64,000 bases of DNA from Anaeramoeba flamelloides (Eukaryota; Metamonada; Anaeramoebidae): positions 18,166,001 to 18,230,000 of the forward strand of contig JANTQA010000023.1 in assembly GCA_027625915.1 (NCBI GenBank). Direction: 5' to 3'. A model generated the notes under the pieces. The model made no database searches. It was not told the DNA's origin and worked only from the letters and a program-made list of their open reading frames with translations. A program made the translations under genes and the position numbers. Shown here piece after piece: positions 47,267-59,659 of this stretch; the first letter of the stretch is position 1, and each line of letters opens with the position of its first letter.

Positions 47267-48231
47267 TTATATATAATTTTTAAAAACAATTACATGTTTA
47301 ATAGTCATTTTTTTTTTTTTTTTTTTTTTGATCCTTTAGAGAAAACCTTTTACTCAAACAATTTTTAAATAACAAATTATGTTCTATTCAAAACAAATAA
47401 CCAAAATGAATTTAAATTACTATTTTAATTATATTTCTCTTAATTGGTATAATCCCTGTTTAGGTATCCGAGAATTTGGTAATTTTTTGAATTCTAATTA
47501 ATAAATAAAGATTTATTCAATCTATTTGTGTGATTAGACTATTATTTATTTTTCATTAATATAAAAACTCAAAATAATTCGAAATCATGATCACAATTTT
47601 TTCTCAATTTTTATATTTCTTTGGGTTGAATCTTTTGTTGTTTTTTATTATTTTACAAATCCATTTACTTTTACATTTTAATCTTTGAAATAGTATTCTT
47701 TGTTTTGGTTTTGTTTGATAAAAATATTTGAAAAAAAATTTGTAAAAAAAGGTTTTGTTAAATAATAATTAATAGTATAAGGGTGAGAAATCCAAGGTTA
47801 ATGAATAATTTAGACTCATACAAATTAACAAGAAAAAGAAAATAAATCTTTGGAAATTGGGTTTAGTTGAAATTTTTTTTTTCATATTTGATCTCAACAA
47901 ATTTTTTTGGAAAGGTGATTTTTCTTGTTTGGTCTTCTAAAAGAAAATATTTGTTTAAAATACAAACCTTTCCAGATCAATTTTTTTGGTATATTTTATG
48001 ATTAATTTCATTTGTAACTATAATCACATTTCTAGATCCAAACACCCAATTCAGAAAAACCAAAACTTTAATTAAAAAAAATTTCTGAAAAATTGAATAA
48101 TTAACGATTCAGATCTGATTTACCCAGGGTTCATTTTTATTACACCAATAGAACAACAAACTGTATTTTTTCTCCAAAGTTTCAATATTTCAGGACACTC
48201 AAAAAATCTTTTTTCAATAATTTTTTTGTAA

Positions 48232-48728
48232 AGTAGCAAAGAAAATAACGGACATGAAAATAATCCCAGACAAGATATTGAATTGCGACTATAAGGATCA
48301 ATATTGAGTAATTGCAAATATTTAAAATCAAATCCTTTTTTTTAATAATCAAACAGTCAAAATTATAACTCGCCCACTTATTAGAATGATTATTAATGAA
48401 ATTACACTTATTGAAAACACTATTCAATCAATCAAAAAAACAGAATAAAAATTATCCTTTTCCATACTCTAGTAAACCTCTATAAAACTCAATTTTTCTT
48501 TCAAAAAAAGTAGATCTACTAATACTATAAAACAATATTTGAGTAATCTAGAGACACACTCCTTTAATGAACTTTAGGTTAGTTTATTATTAAGTTCATA
48601 AAAAACTTGGTTATAAAATAGGTATTTTGTTTGAAAATAAAAGAAATTACCCAACAATTTTACTAATATTAACAATTAAAAATCTTGTCAGGGATTATTT
48701 TCATGTCCTGTATTTTTTTCACTACTTC
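48232..48728. mobile_element. MITE family E, copy 2
   Basis: About 497 bp with inverted ends of about 50-60 bp; the best-matched core is GGACATGAAAATAATCCC (48250 on, and its complement ending at 48708). The interior resembles family A (an ATTAATGAAATTACACTT segment and an ACTCTAGTAAACCTCTATAA segment) although the ends differ. Confidence 0.75.
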
Positions 48729-49403
48729 AATTAAAAAATTTCAAAATTGTAAAATGTTCATTCTTCCTTAAAGCGAAAAAAAAAAACAAAAATTTTAACA
48801 TTTTACTCTTTCTTCGAACAATAACCTTTTAAGAGTTTTTTTAATTTCTTCAAACCTAATTGTAAAAAATCTAACAGAGAATAAAAAAAGAACCACTTTT
48901 TTTGTCTCTTAATAAAAAAGTTCAATTAGAAAAAAAATTGACTTATTTTCATTCAACTTGTAATTTGTTATAATTTTGGAAACTCACATTCGAGAGAGTT
49001 CAATTCACAGAAACTTTCAATAGCCAACCTTTAAAAAATTATTTTACCTTTTGACTAAGAAAGCATTTTGGATTAAAAGTAATTATTATTCGGAAATTCA
49101 AAAAAAATTTGAAAAAGGGTACTTGAACTTCAAACACACCAACTTTGGTTATTTTAATGAAAATTTGAGATTTTGAAATTACTTCTTCAAAAGTGGAAAG
49201 TGTAAAAATTACTTTGTAGAAAATTTTCTGTTTAGTAGTTTCTATTTTCCCTAACAAAGCTTTAAGGATTGTAAAACATTGTGTTGAGGAAAATTTGTGT
49301 CTCTTGAAAATGTTCAACTATCATTGAGAAATTTTCTGAGTTCAAGTTTTCATTTTTTTTTGGTTTTCATTCTTTGGGATTTGCTCATTTTTAAACAAAA
49401 AAA

Positions 49404-52400
49404 ATGACAGAGTCAACTTCACAAACACAAGAAACTCAAAAACAAGAATACTTTGATTACGAAACCGAATTACATTCACTTGCTGTCCTTAGAGATCCAT
49501 TTAAAGACAATTATTTTTATTCACCAAATTTTTTAAAAGTCACTTATCGACCACGAACTTATCGAGTTGAAGATCCCTTCCCTGTATTTACCTACCTTCC
49601 CTTTTATTGTTTAAAGTTTTTTTTCTTCTTTTTCAACAATAAAAAAAAACAAAAAGAAATTTGTTTTTTTTGGTGTTTGTGTTGTTGGAAAAAAAAAAAT
49701 AAAATAAAAAAAATCCTCAAAAAAAATTAATCACAAAAACTCCCTTTAAATAATTATGGAATTACCAAAACAAATCTTTACAAAAACGAACAAATAGGGT
49801 TATGTTCTCAATTTACCCGAGAACACAATCGTTGGAACGATGGTGAAATCCTTTCGAAGTGATTTTGTTGGTTTAACTTGGTTAAAAAGGAGATACAAAG
49901 CAATTCAATCTTCCAAAAGGCCAATGAAAGTAAACCTACCAAAGGTTGAACTTGGCACAGATTATGATCATGATTTTGAATTAGATCGTATGAATTTTGA
50001 CGATTCGGTGAATCGATTTAACAAGACACCCTTAGTTGAACTATTTAAAAAAAAAAAAAGTTTTAGCTCAATAACAAAAATTAAATCCGAAGCAAGAAAA
50101 AATTTAGATACAATTTATGAAATCGAAAAAGAAACAAGTTTAGAAAAATTAAAAGAAGACAACAAAGAGATTGAAAAAGAAAATGAACAGAAAAATCAGC
50201 CTGAAGAACAAAAAGAACAAAAAGAAGAAGAAGAAAAAGAAGAAGAAGAAGAAGAGGAAGAAGAAATAGACACAAAAATTAAATTAGAAGACATTGCTGT
50301 GAAATTGACAAAGCGTGACATCAAAACTGAAATTTTAGAATCAAAACAGGAAGAGGAAGTGATCCTAAATTATCGAAAGGAACAAGAAAATAAAAGGGTT
50401 TCCATTTTATCACTTCACTGCCCAACTGATCCAAAGACATTAAGAACTGATTTCCGACAGCCCAAGGCATTATTTCGGGACTCCCCTTCAAGGAAAATAG
50501 TCTTTGAGCCATTAAGACTATTTTTTGATTTAGGTGATCATGAGCCATTTTTCTGTTCTGCAGCACTCTACGATTTACAATTCAAAAGCAAGCTCTCTGA
50601 GAATTTCTATTTCGAAGTCAATTCGCAGTCTAGTCATGATCTGATTCCCATCACCGAGGAGCAATTGAAAAACGAGCCTGCTGCGGAAACACGAGCACAC
50701 AAGGCGATTTTTTCAGTCACCCAGCCGAATGAAAACATTTTTTTAGTTCTTCGATTTGAAAAAATCCTTCAGGGATCGTACGATTCAATTGTTGACACCT
50801 ATTTAAAAGCAGGGAACAACCAAAGAAGCAAATCCAATTTTTCTGAAAAGAAGTTTGCTCAAAATTTGAAGGAAGCAGCAACGAAGTTCAGCAGATTTCG
50901 CCAGCCATTTGCCGTTGGCATGATCCAAGTTTTCAATCGGAACAACAAGGTCAATCCAGATTTAGCAGAGGGTGTCAATTTTAGCCCCCTGTTCAAGGTC
51001 AAGGATTATTTGACAGACAATGGATTATATTCATTTAACAATTCTGGGCAGATGCATTCATCGTTTTTAAGGCAACGTGCCATTCCTGGATATTTTAGAT
51101 TAAAATTGTGGGAGAAAAAAAAATTTGAACGTGTTGGTGATAAAATTATTGACTCGTGCTATCGATTAATTAAAAATCGAAAAAAGCCCGTTATCAGAAA
51201 GATGAAGGGCCTCGTGAAAAAAACCAGCATTTCAGGAGGCAAAAAGCCCAGAATTGTGGGTGGCAAAAAAGCAAATAACAAGGAAGGCCAACAAAATGGA
51301 AACACCACGAATAATGTCAACAAAAGGATGTCTCATCGGAAAACACTTTCCTTAAATCCAAACATGGATTCAAAGAACACGAATGATATTAAATTTGATA
51401 AATTTGACAAGAAAAGCAAAAACCAAGAATTAAAAATAAAGCCAATGGTGCCACAAAGAACGAGGAAACTTCACACTAAAAAAAAAATAGTCAAAAGATC
51501 CCTAAAGTCGCCAAGAAATAAGCCCCCCAAACAACAACAGCAATCATCGTCACCAAGATCGCCAAGCACATCTAAAACTAATCAATTTTCCAATGAAAAG
51601 GAATTTGAAAACGAATTTAATTTTAAGCCCAAAAGAAAGGACTTGAAGGAAAACATCGATGGCATTCAAATTCAGGAATTTATTCAATATGAAACACTAA
51701 CTCCAAATATTAATTATATCCATAATTTTTATTTGTACCCACAATTAATAAAGCATTCAAGAAGGGGCTCAAAAAATGTGGTCATCAAAATTGAATATAA
51801 AGCGGAAGACAATTTAGCAACCGAGGGGCTGCCGATCTTCTACGGGCAATTAAATGAAAACAAATTTGTTAAATATCAGTATACAAAGGTGCAATATCAA
51901 AGAAAGGAACCAAAATTGTATGACGAAATCAAAATAGCGCTACCGGGCAGCTTTACAGCAAAGGGCCATATTCTATTTACCTTTTATATGTTCCAAAAAA
52001 AATTTACGAACGAGCCAACTGCATACTCAATTTTGCCCATGAGCGAAATTAATATTATTTTTAAGGAAGAACATTTTTTAAAAATATATTATGACCTCGA
52101 AAAGCAGAACTATTTAAAAAGCAACCAAAAGTATTTTTCGCAAAAAATCGGTAAAAACAATTTCCATTTAAAGACAAAATTAGTAAGTTCTGTATTACCA
52201 CAGAACAAAATCCTATTTGAGGTCTTTCAAAATTATTTAATGCTCGAAAGGGTGACCGAAAATGATAAAAACTTCATTTCCATCATGAAATCCTTGATCA
52301 ACGAGCCACTGTACATCCGGATCCAATATTTCCAATTAATCATTGAATTATTTTTCAATACCATTTTGACTGGTAACGCAATGATCAAGGAAAACAATTT

Positions 52401-55400
52401 TGAAATCTTTTTAAAATTTTTAAGCGAAATTGAAAAGGTCAAACACCAACTGCACCAGCCCATTTTACGGACTTATTTGGATAACATTTTCAATCTAGTC
52501 GAATCTCATGAAGGCGACCTCTTCTTTGAGATATTTGTGAAATTATTTATTAGGCAATTGACAAGCGAAAAAATGTCGATGGAAAGACCATATAATTCCA
52601 TTAGTATCCATTGCACCTGGTTTGTTCTGGGATTAATATTCAAATCAATGGTATTATATTTACACAAACACAAATCTTTATCAAAAATTGAAAACATTTC
52701 AAATAATTTTACAGGCAACTATTTAATACAGTTACACAACTTGATATCCTTTTTAAGAGAACAGGTTTCTTTTAATATGGAAAAGCATTATGATGTTTCG
52801 AAAAAATTAAATCAGGATATTGCCTTTTTCTGCAAAGATTTATTAGGAATTATTGACAGGGGGCTAGTATTTAAAATGATAATCGAATATATTGATAATT
52901 TATTCCCACGAAAGGGCAGCGTTTATCACTGTTATATTTTGAAATTCCAATTTTTACGAATTATTTCTGACCACGAAAACTTTATAGAATTAAATTTACC
53001 AATATTATATCCTTTTATGGGTAATAGCAATAATAGTGTTGATAATTATGATAATAATAATAATGATGATGATGATGATATTAAAAAAGAAAAAGAAAAA
53101 GAACATGAAAAAGAAAAAGAAAATAAAAATATAAATGCTAATCTAAATAAAAAAAAAAATAATAATAATAATGATAATTTTAAAAAACTATGCTCAAAAT
53201 ATTTCATTGCTGGTGTTATTCAATATCAATTAGCCGAGATTTTTGACAATTACCAACAAGATCAATTGGCCTGCTTAGAATTAGGCTTTCAATTAATTAC
53301 TGATTTATTAATTGTTCATGAGCAAAATGTCAAAATAAAAAAAAATACAAAATTGAAAAATCAGTTTTTTAATATTTTTTTGCCATTAATTATTCTGTTA
53401 ACTAACCAAATAGATAATTTAATCAATTTGGAAAAAGAATTATTAGAAAAATTTTTATTACCATTTCTATTTCTCTTGGGTAATTTCTCTAAATTTTATT
53501 TTATTGATTGGTATAAAATCCAAAATAAAAATATTCAATTCAACTTTTTTAAATTATTAAAATTATGCATCAAAACATTTGAATATTCTGGAGTAACCAA
53601 AATTTTACAAAAGCAAGTTGATCAGAAAATTAAAAGTAAAAGTAATACCAACACTAAGAAAGACGGCGACAAGAATAGCTCTTGGGAAAAAATTGATTTA
53701 AACAATGACAATAAAAATAATACACAACAGACGGGGGGGAATTCCAAATATGCAACGATTGGCTATAATAGACAAGAGGAATCTAGACAAAGTATTACAG
53801 ACACCTTCCAATTAAACACAAAAAGCCTTGATGATCTCAATGTAAAAAACAAAAGAAGAAAATCGAAAAGAAAATCGAAAAGAAGGAGAGACAAAAAAGA
53901 TAAGGACTTTATAAGCTCACCAGATATTTCAACCACAACTAATACCAAATTTTCAGGCAATTTGAATAATATTATTAATTTAAAGGATAGTAAAAATGAG
54001 AATAGCAATAATAAGGATCGTAAAAATAGACTAAATCAAAGAAGGCACACACAAGTTGTGCAAACACGCAAAATGGAAGTAATAGACATTAAAAGGGAAA
54101 AATATTTATGCTTTGAAATTAATTTCATAATCTTTGAATTGTTTGAAGATTTGTTATTCCAATTGGCACCTAGTTTAGAAAAAGAAAGCATCAAAGATGA
54201 AAATACATTATTACGAAACATTTATAACTTTTTTATTAATATTTTTAAAAATAATTTGCCCTATTATATTATTAATCATTATTTATTAATTATTAATTAT
54301 TTTTTAAACAAATTTGAAAACCAAATTTATTTAAAAGATAATTTCATTTTGGGTGATTTTATTTATATTCTATTAAGTTTGTCTGGTTATCACAACATCG
54401 AAACCAGATCGTATGCCAATACACTGCTATATAAAATTATTGAAACTAATTATCTTTTGAAAAAGGATTTGCTTAGAGTTAGATTCCAATTTAGTATTGC
54501 CTTTGATAAATTAATTAATAAAATGAGTACTCAATATTCTCCAAAGGAAATTTCCTTTCAAAAGAAATTCTTTTCTGTAATTAGAGAATTAAGTAATAGT
54601 TTTAATCAAAAGATTAAAGAAAAAGAAAATAAAACTGATAATAATAATAATAATGAGAATGAGAATGAGAATGATAATAAAAATGAGAACGAGAACGAGA
54701 ATGAGAATGAAAATGAGAATGAGAATGAGAATGAGAATGAGAATGGGAATGAGAATGAGAATGAAAATGAAAATGTAAATCAAAATAAGAATGAAAATGT
54801 TGAACAAAATGAAAATGATAATGAAAATGATCAAATTTTCCAAAAGGAGGTTTACGGATTATTAGATTATTTGTTTAATCTTTTATTTGATAGTTATAAA
54901 GTGCAAGATAATAAATCAGATCCTGAAATGCACTCAGAAATTTTATTAAGGATCGCTAAAAGCCATTTCAAAACCCCAAATGTTAGATTTAATTGGTTAA
55001 CTAAATTAGAAGATTTGATGGTCAAAAAAAAAGATTTTGCTGAAGCTGGCTTAATATTGCTGCACAAATGCGCAATGATTTCAGAATATTTAAAAATCAC
55101 GCAACCAAATGATCATTGGCTACCCAAAGGCGCCAAAGCCTTTCAACATATTTATCCCTCAGTGCTAATAGAAGAATTCAATATTAGTGATGGCGAAGAA
55201 AAAAAACAGAAAAAGAAAAAGGAAAAGGCAAAGATGAATTTAAAATATATCCCTAAAGATATCTTTTCAGAAGATGGGCTATGCGAATGCTTATTGACTT
55301 GTTATGATTATTTTAATTCTGCACAATATTACGAGCCAATCCCAGATATTTATAATATCTTAATTACAATTTATCGTCACCGAAGAAACTTTAAATCCAT

Positions 55401-56391
55401 TTCCCAGGGACATAATAATTTAAAAAAAAATTATGATAAATTGATCATGGAATTATTTAATTTCCCCAGAGTGTTTGGCGACTATTACTTTATTGGCCTG
55501 TATGGGAAAAAATTTGGTCAAAATAATGTCGGTAACGAATATATTTATAAATACCAACAGGGGATAATGATTTTTGATCTCAAGCCTTTATTAATTGAAA
55601 GATATTCAAAGGCCTTTGGAAAAAAAAATATAATCTTTACAGATCCGAATAAGATACAAACAATCCAAAAAAAGCCCAATAAGGTCTATATTGTCTTGAA
55701 GGCAGTCAACCCGTATTTCACAGAAGAAGAAAGCGTCAAGCGCATTTCAACTTATGAGAAAGTTAATAATGTTAACCAATTTTATTATGAAAACCATTTT
55801 ACCCTGTCCGGGAAAAAGTCCGAAGACGTCTCAGATAGCTGTATTAGAACTACCATCATGACCACCCAAGACGTTTTCCCCTGCTTAAATACAAGATCTA
55901 AAATTATTAAAAAGGAAATCGTTACACTGGATCCTGTCCAAGTGGCTACCCAAGCCCTCCAAAAAAAAATTATCCAAATTGAAATGGAATTCGCCAAATT
56001 TGAAATCAAAATCCCGGAATTGCAAAGCTTGCTCGTCGGCACTTTATTAACACAGGTCAATGTCGGCCCAGTGGAATACGCCAGAGTGTTTTTGAAAAAT
56101 CCTCAATTGTATGAAAAGGAGCACATCGAGCAATTGAAATTGAAATTTAACAACTTTCTAAATTGCTTAAAAAAGGCGATAGAAATACATTCCTATAAGG
56201 CAGGCTCCACTCAAAGCGAACTCCATAAAAATTTCGAAACCGGATTTGATGTTTTATACAACAAAGTTAAACCCTTAATCGACGGGGATTTGTCGGTCGA
56301 ATTCGATGATGATATACAAATTTCGAAAAAATTGGTCAAAGACCTTGAAAAAGAAGAATCTTTAGAACAATTAAATAAATTACAAAATTGA
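49404..56391 (+). CDS. DOCK-family guanine nucleotide exchange factor (zizimin-like)
   Basis: Exons 49404-49583 and 49798-56391; 6774 nt, 2257 residues, phase 0 junction (PFP then GYVLNLPENTIVG). An in-frame TAA four codons upstream fixes the start. Features in order: Glu-rich tract about 181-218; a DOCK-type N-terminal segment (LFFDLGDHEPFFCSAALYDL, ENFYFEVNS) about 300-460; a basic, Ser/Pro-rich low-complexity region about 521-648; the DHR-1/C2 lipid-binding domain about 692-790 (NFYLYPQLIKHSRRG); long helical repeats; Asn/Asp/Lys tract 1138-1188; Glu-Asn repeat 1668-1741; and the catalytic DHR-2 domain about 1768-2188, ending with QVNVGPVEYARVFL, the region that carries the nucleotide sensor. 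DHR-1 binds phosphoinositides and DHR-2 exchanges GDP on Rac or Cdc42. N-terminal similarity suggests the DOCK-C/D (zizimin) branch. The substrate is not decided by the sequence. Family call is firm. Confidence 0.92.
49584..49797 (+). other. intron 1 of the DOCK gene
   Basis: 214 nt, begins GTATTT and ends ACAAATAG, phase 0. The only intron found in this 7-kb gene. Confidence 0.8.
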
Positions 56392-58060
56392 TTCTATGCT
56401 TTTTTTTTGAAAGTTTTGTGGAATATTTTGTTGTTGTTTTTTTTTTTTATACCTTTTGTTTTTTTTTTTTTTTTTTTTTGTTCTTTTTTTTTTTATTTAA
56501 AAAAAAATATTCAATTTCTTTTAATATGAAAAATAAAACTAAATTTTTTCCTTATTCTATTCTTAAGAATTCAAAATTTATTTTTGAACTTGTTGAAGAA
56601 AATTAAAATGAGTTTTTTTTTTTTTTCAAAATGTTAAAACTAATATTTCAAAATTTTCTCACAAGTAAATTTCTAACTTTATTACTTCTTGAATGTTTTG
56701 TAAACTTTCAAACAACATATTCGTTATATACCAGGGAATTTTATTTAACATAGCGAGATTTTCTGCATAGTTTTTATTTTTTTGAGATGACTATAATTAT
56801 TTCTAAAAAATTAGTTTCTAAACATTCCTTTTGATAAAATCAATTGTTTAGATATTCTTTCATATATAAATTTGGATTTAATTCCATTTTGATTTTAAAA
56901 ATAATTTAAAGAATAAGAAATAATTGACAAAAATAATTTATTTAAAATTGTTCACAAAACATAATCTTGTAGAGCTATTTGCCTAGAATTCTTATTGAAT
57001 ATTTTTTCAAACAAAAGTATATTATTCGGATTTCTATTTGGGAATTTAGTCATAGGTTAGGTTAAATAGTGATTTCATGGAAGTAAAAAATCATGTTTTA
57101 TTTTGCTTAATTCCTTGTAAAATAAAATATTAATAAATTCATTAGGGATTGTAATCAGAAAATCATTAAAAAATGATTGTTTGACTGAAAATAAGTACTT
57201 TTTGATCTTTCTGATAAAGATCTAATATCTAATATCTATGAAAATACTTAAATAAGGAATTTTGTTTCAATTTATTTTTTGATAATTTTTTTTTTATAGT
57301 TAGAGTAAATATATTCACATTTGATGAGACAACAAAAGTATTCAAAAGAAATCTTGCTATACCCATGACTTGTACTCCAATTTATTATATTTTTACTAAT
57401 TAAAAATAATTTTTGATTTTACGATTTTCATTTTTCTGTTAACACATCAGTGAGAAAATGAGATAATTAAATATATAATTGATTCCTCAAAATTAGGTTA
57501 AACTCTTTTATAAAACAAAATATCTCATATAGTTTTCGATCCACCTTTTCTTGAAACAAAATTATTTTCATTTTTTTATTGGTTAGAACAATAAAACTTT
57601 CAATTTCAGCAAAAAATCTTTAACTACCTCAATTTTTTTTTCAGTTGAAAATTTAACTTTGAATTGAATAAAATTGAAATATTCAAACAATTTTTGGAAA
57701 TGGTAACCCAATTATCAAAAAAATATGGAAGATCATAAAATTTTATTTTTTTGTGTTAACTTGGAAAACGATCAAAAAAATAGAAAGTTTTTTGGGAATG
57801 AAATTGGATCAACTAACTTTCTTAAATAATTCGTCATTTTATCATGTGGTATTTTTGATTTTTTTTTTTTGAAAGATGATAATCTACGGTGGTGAAAATG
57901 TTTTTTTTTTAAGTCAGTCATAAAAGTGAGTGATATATTTACCAATCTTGCTGAAAAAAAGGAAGGGGAAACAAAATTTTCAGTCTTTAGTAGTGGGGAA
58001 ATGGTGGAAACACTGAGTCACTTTCTGATTATTGAAGTTATGAATTTTTTAAATTTCATA

Positions 58061-58257
58061 CAGCCAGTTCTACTTTTAAGAAAAAAACTTTTAACGATAA
58101 TAAAAACACAAAAAAATATAATATTAAGGAACATATTTTTGGAATTTTAATTTAAAACAAATTATTTTACTAGAATTTGAATAGTGTACCTTTATTTGAG
58201 ATTTTTATTTGCCTTAAATGTTGTTGAAAATTTGTTACTTAAAAGTGGAACTGACAA
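58061..58257. mobile_element. MITE family C, copy 2
   Basis: About 197 bp flanked by TA on both sides (58059-58060, 58258-58259). The ends are CAGCCAGTTCTACTTTTAAG and, in reverse, TTGTCAGTTCCACTTTTAAG. Same length class as 23747-23939, more diverged. Confidence 0.75.
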
Positions 58258-58449
58258 TATAAAACTTGATTTTAGATTTCAAATAAAAAAAAATTTTATA
58301 CTTTTTATATATAATAATTAAAATTGATAACAAAATAAATCCTATCTTTTGAGAATTTTTCATCAAAGTTCTTATGGTTAGAAAACTTTGTGTAATAAAG
58401 AAAAAAATGAAAATAAAAATTTTCGAAAATAGTTAAAAAATAAACAAAT

Positions 58450-58705
58450 TCGGGTACATATTTCCCCACTTTTCGGAGTCGTGAAATTATAATTTATTAA
58501 TCACAGTTTATGGAATCTTATTTATTGCTGATAATCTTTCTATTGGGTTTTTACTCATCCCTATTTCAGGACATGTATAATTTTTTAATAGGCCATGTAA
58601 AGATATAATATTTTTTTAATTTATTTTTTTAATTATTTTTCTTCTGCTCTTTTTTATTTAGTAAATTTTCTTTGATTACTCCTTTCTGACAATAAATAAA
58701 TAAAT
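58450..58705 (+). repeat. dispersed repeat family D, copy 2
   Basis: Matches the reverse complement of 23100-23360 over about 250 bp; see that entry. Confidence 0.65.
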
Positions 58706-59659
58706 AAATCCTAACTTTTACTGTTTTAATATAACAGTTTTTACAATATCAGTTTTTTTTTTTTTTTCAATGCAATTTTTTGAAAACCTAAATAATTAAA
58801 TGATATTCACAACAAAGAAGTTAGTTTTCATGTTTAAAAAGTTGGTATTGATAAATAATAATTGACAATAATTCAATTCTAATTGTAAAATAAGAAATAA
58901 AAACTTTTAATTTTTCTTGTTTTCGAAATAATCAAAAAGAAAGAATGGTTAAATAGAAAAATTGATAGTTTTGATAATAATTATTAATAAAAAAATGTAA
59001 ACTCTGATTCAAAATTCTTGTTAGAATTAATTAAAAAATCCATAAAAAAAAAACTATTCAAGTAAAGAGTTGAAAATTTTTCGTAATATTCTAAATTTGT
59101 TTTCTGAAATTTTTGAATGATTTGAAGATAAGCAAAAATTTTAATCATTAATTTCATCTCTATTTTTTGAGAGAAATTTTCTAATTTGATCCTTTATTTT
59201 TATAATTTCTATTTAAATATTTGAACTTAAGGTACCAATAACATATTTACATCGGGTTTAATTATTAGTTTTTTTGATCATATAATAAATAACTTTTTTG
59301 AAGAAAAAAGAAGTAGAACTTTTAATTTGTACCACTTTCTTTTGACAACAATAAATTCTATTTTTTTAAATTAGCAAAACAAAGAATTGAAAAGTAAGTA
59401 TAATTTAACTTGAAATCATTACAGCTATTGAAAAACAATCAAAATCTTGTTTCTTTAAACAAGAAAAGGAAATAGTTTTTACTTAAAATTCTACTTTTTC
59501 AACATTTTAGTTAACGACACTTTCTCCTTTTTAAAAATTTCACAAGGAGTTTTTTTATTTTTTCTTATTTGCTTTTTAAATTCCAAAATTATTCATAATT
59601 AATTCTTTTTTCGTTTTTTATTCGCCCTTAAAAATTTGATTTTAGATCTGAAAAAATCA

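Larger units (their letters stand above)
46246..49403. other. intergenic DNA between the LisH-RasGEF and DOCK genes
   Basis: 3.2 kb with no supported gene. It contains intact copies of MITE families A and E. Long T runs follow the RasGEF stop. Confidence 0.65.
56392..59659. other. intergenic DNA between the DOCK and permease genes
   Basis: 3.3 kb. It contains MITE family C copy 2 and a family D copy. A 74-codon frame at 57926-58150 runs into the MITE and has no recognisable domain. A good donor (AAAAGTAAGTAT near 59394) and an acceptor (TTTTAG, 59641-59645) could bound a 5' untranslated intron of the permease gene; no ATG precedes it. Confidence 0.55.

Noticed and set aside
54589-54843. Hydrophobic Leu/Ile-rich frame on the minus strand
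   Set aside because: It is the antisense of the Glu-Asn coding repeat of the DOCK gene.
57926-58150. 74-codon frame with fairly balanced composition before a MITE
   Set aside because: It starts from a non-ATG codon, runs into the MITE at 58061 and shows no domain; there are no splice partners.
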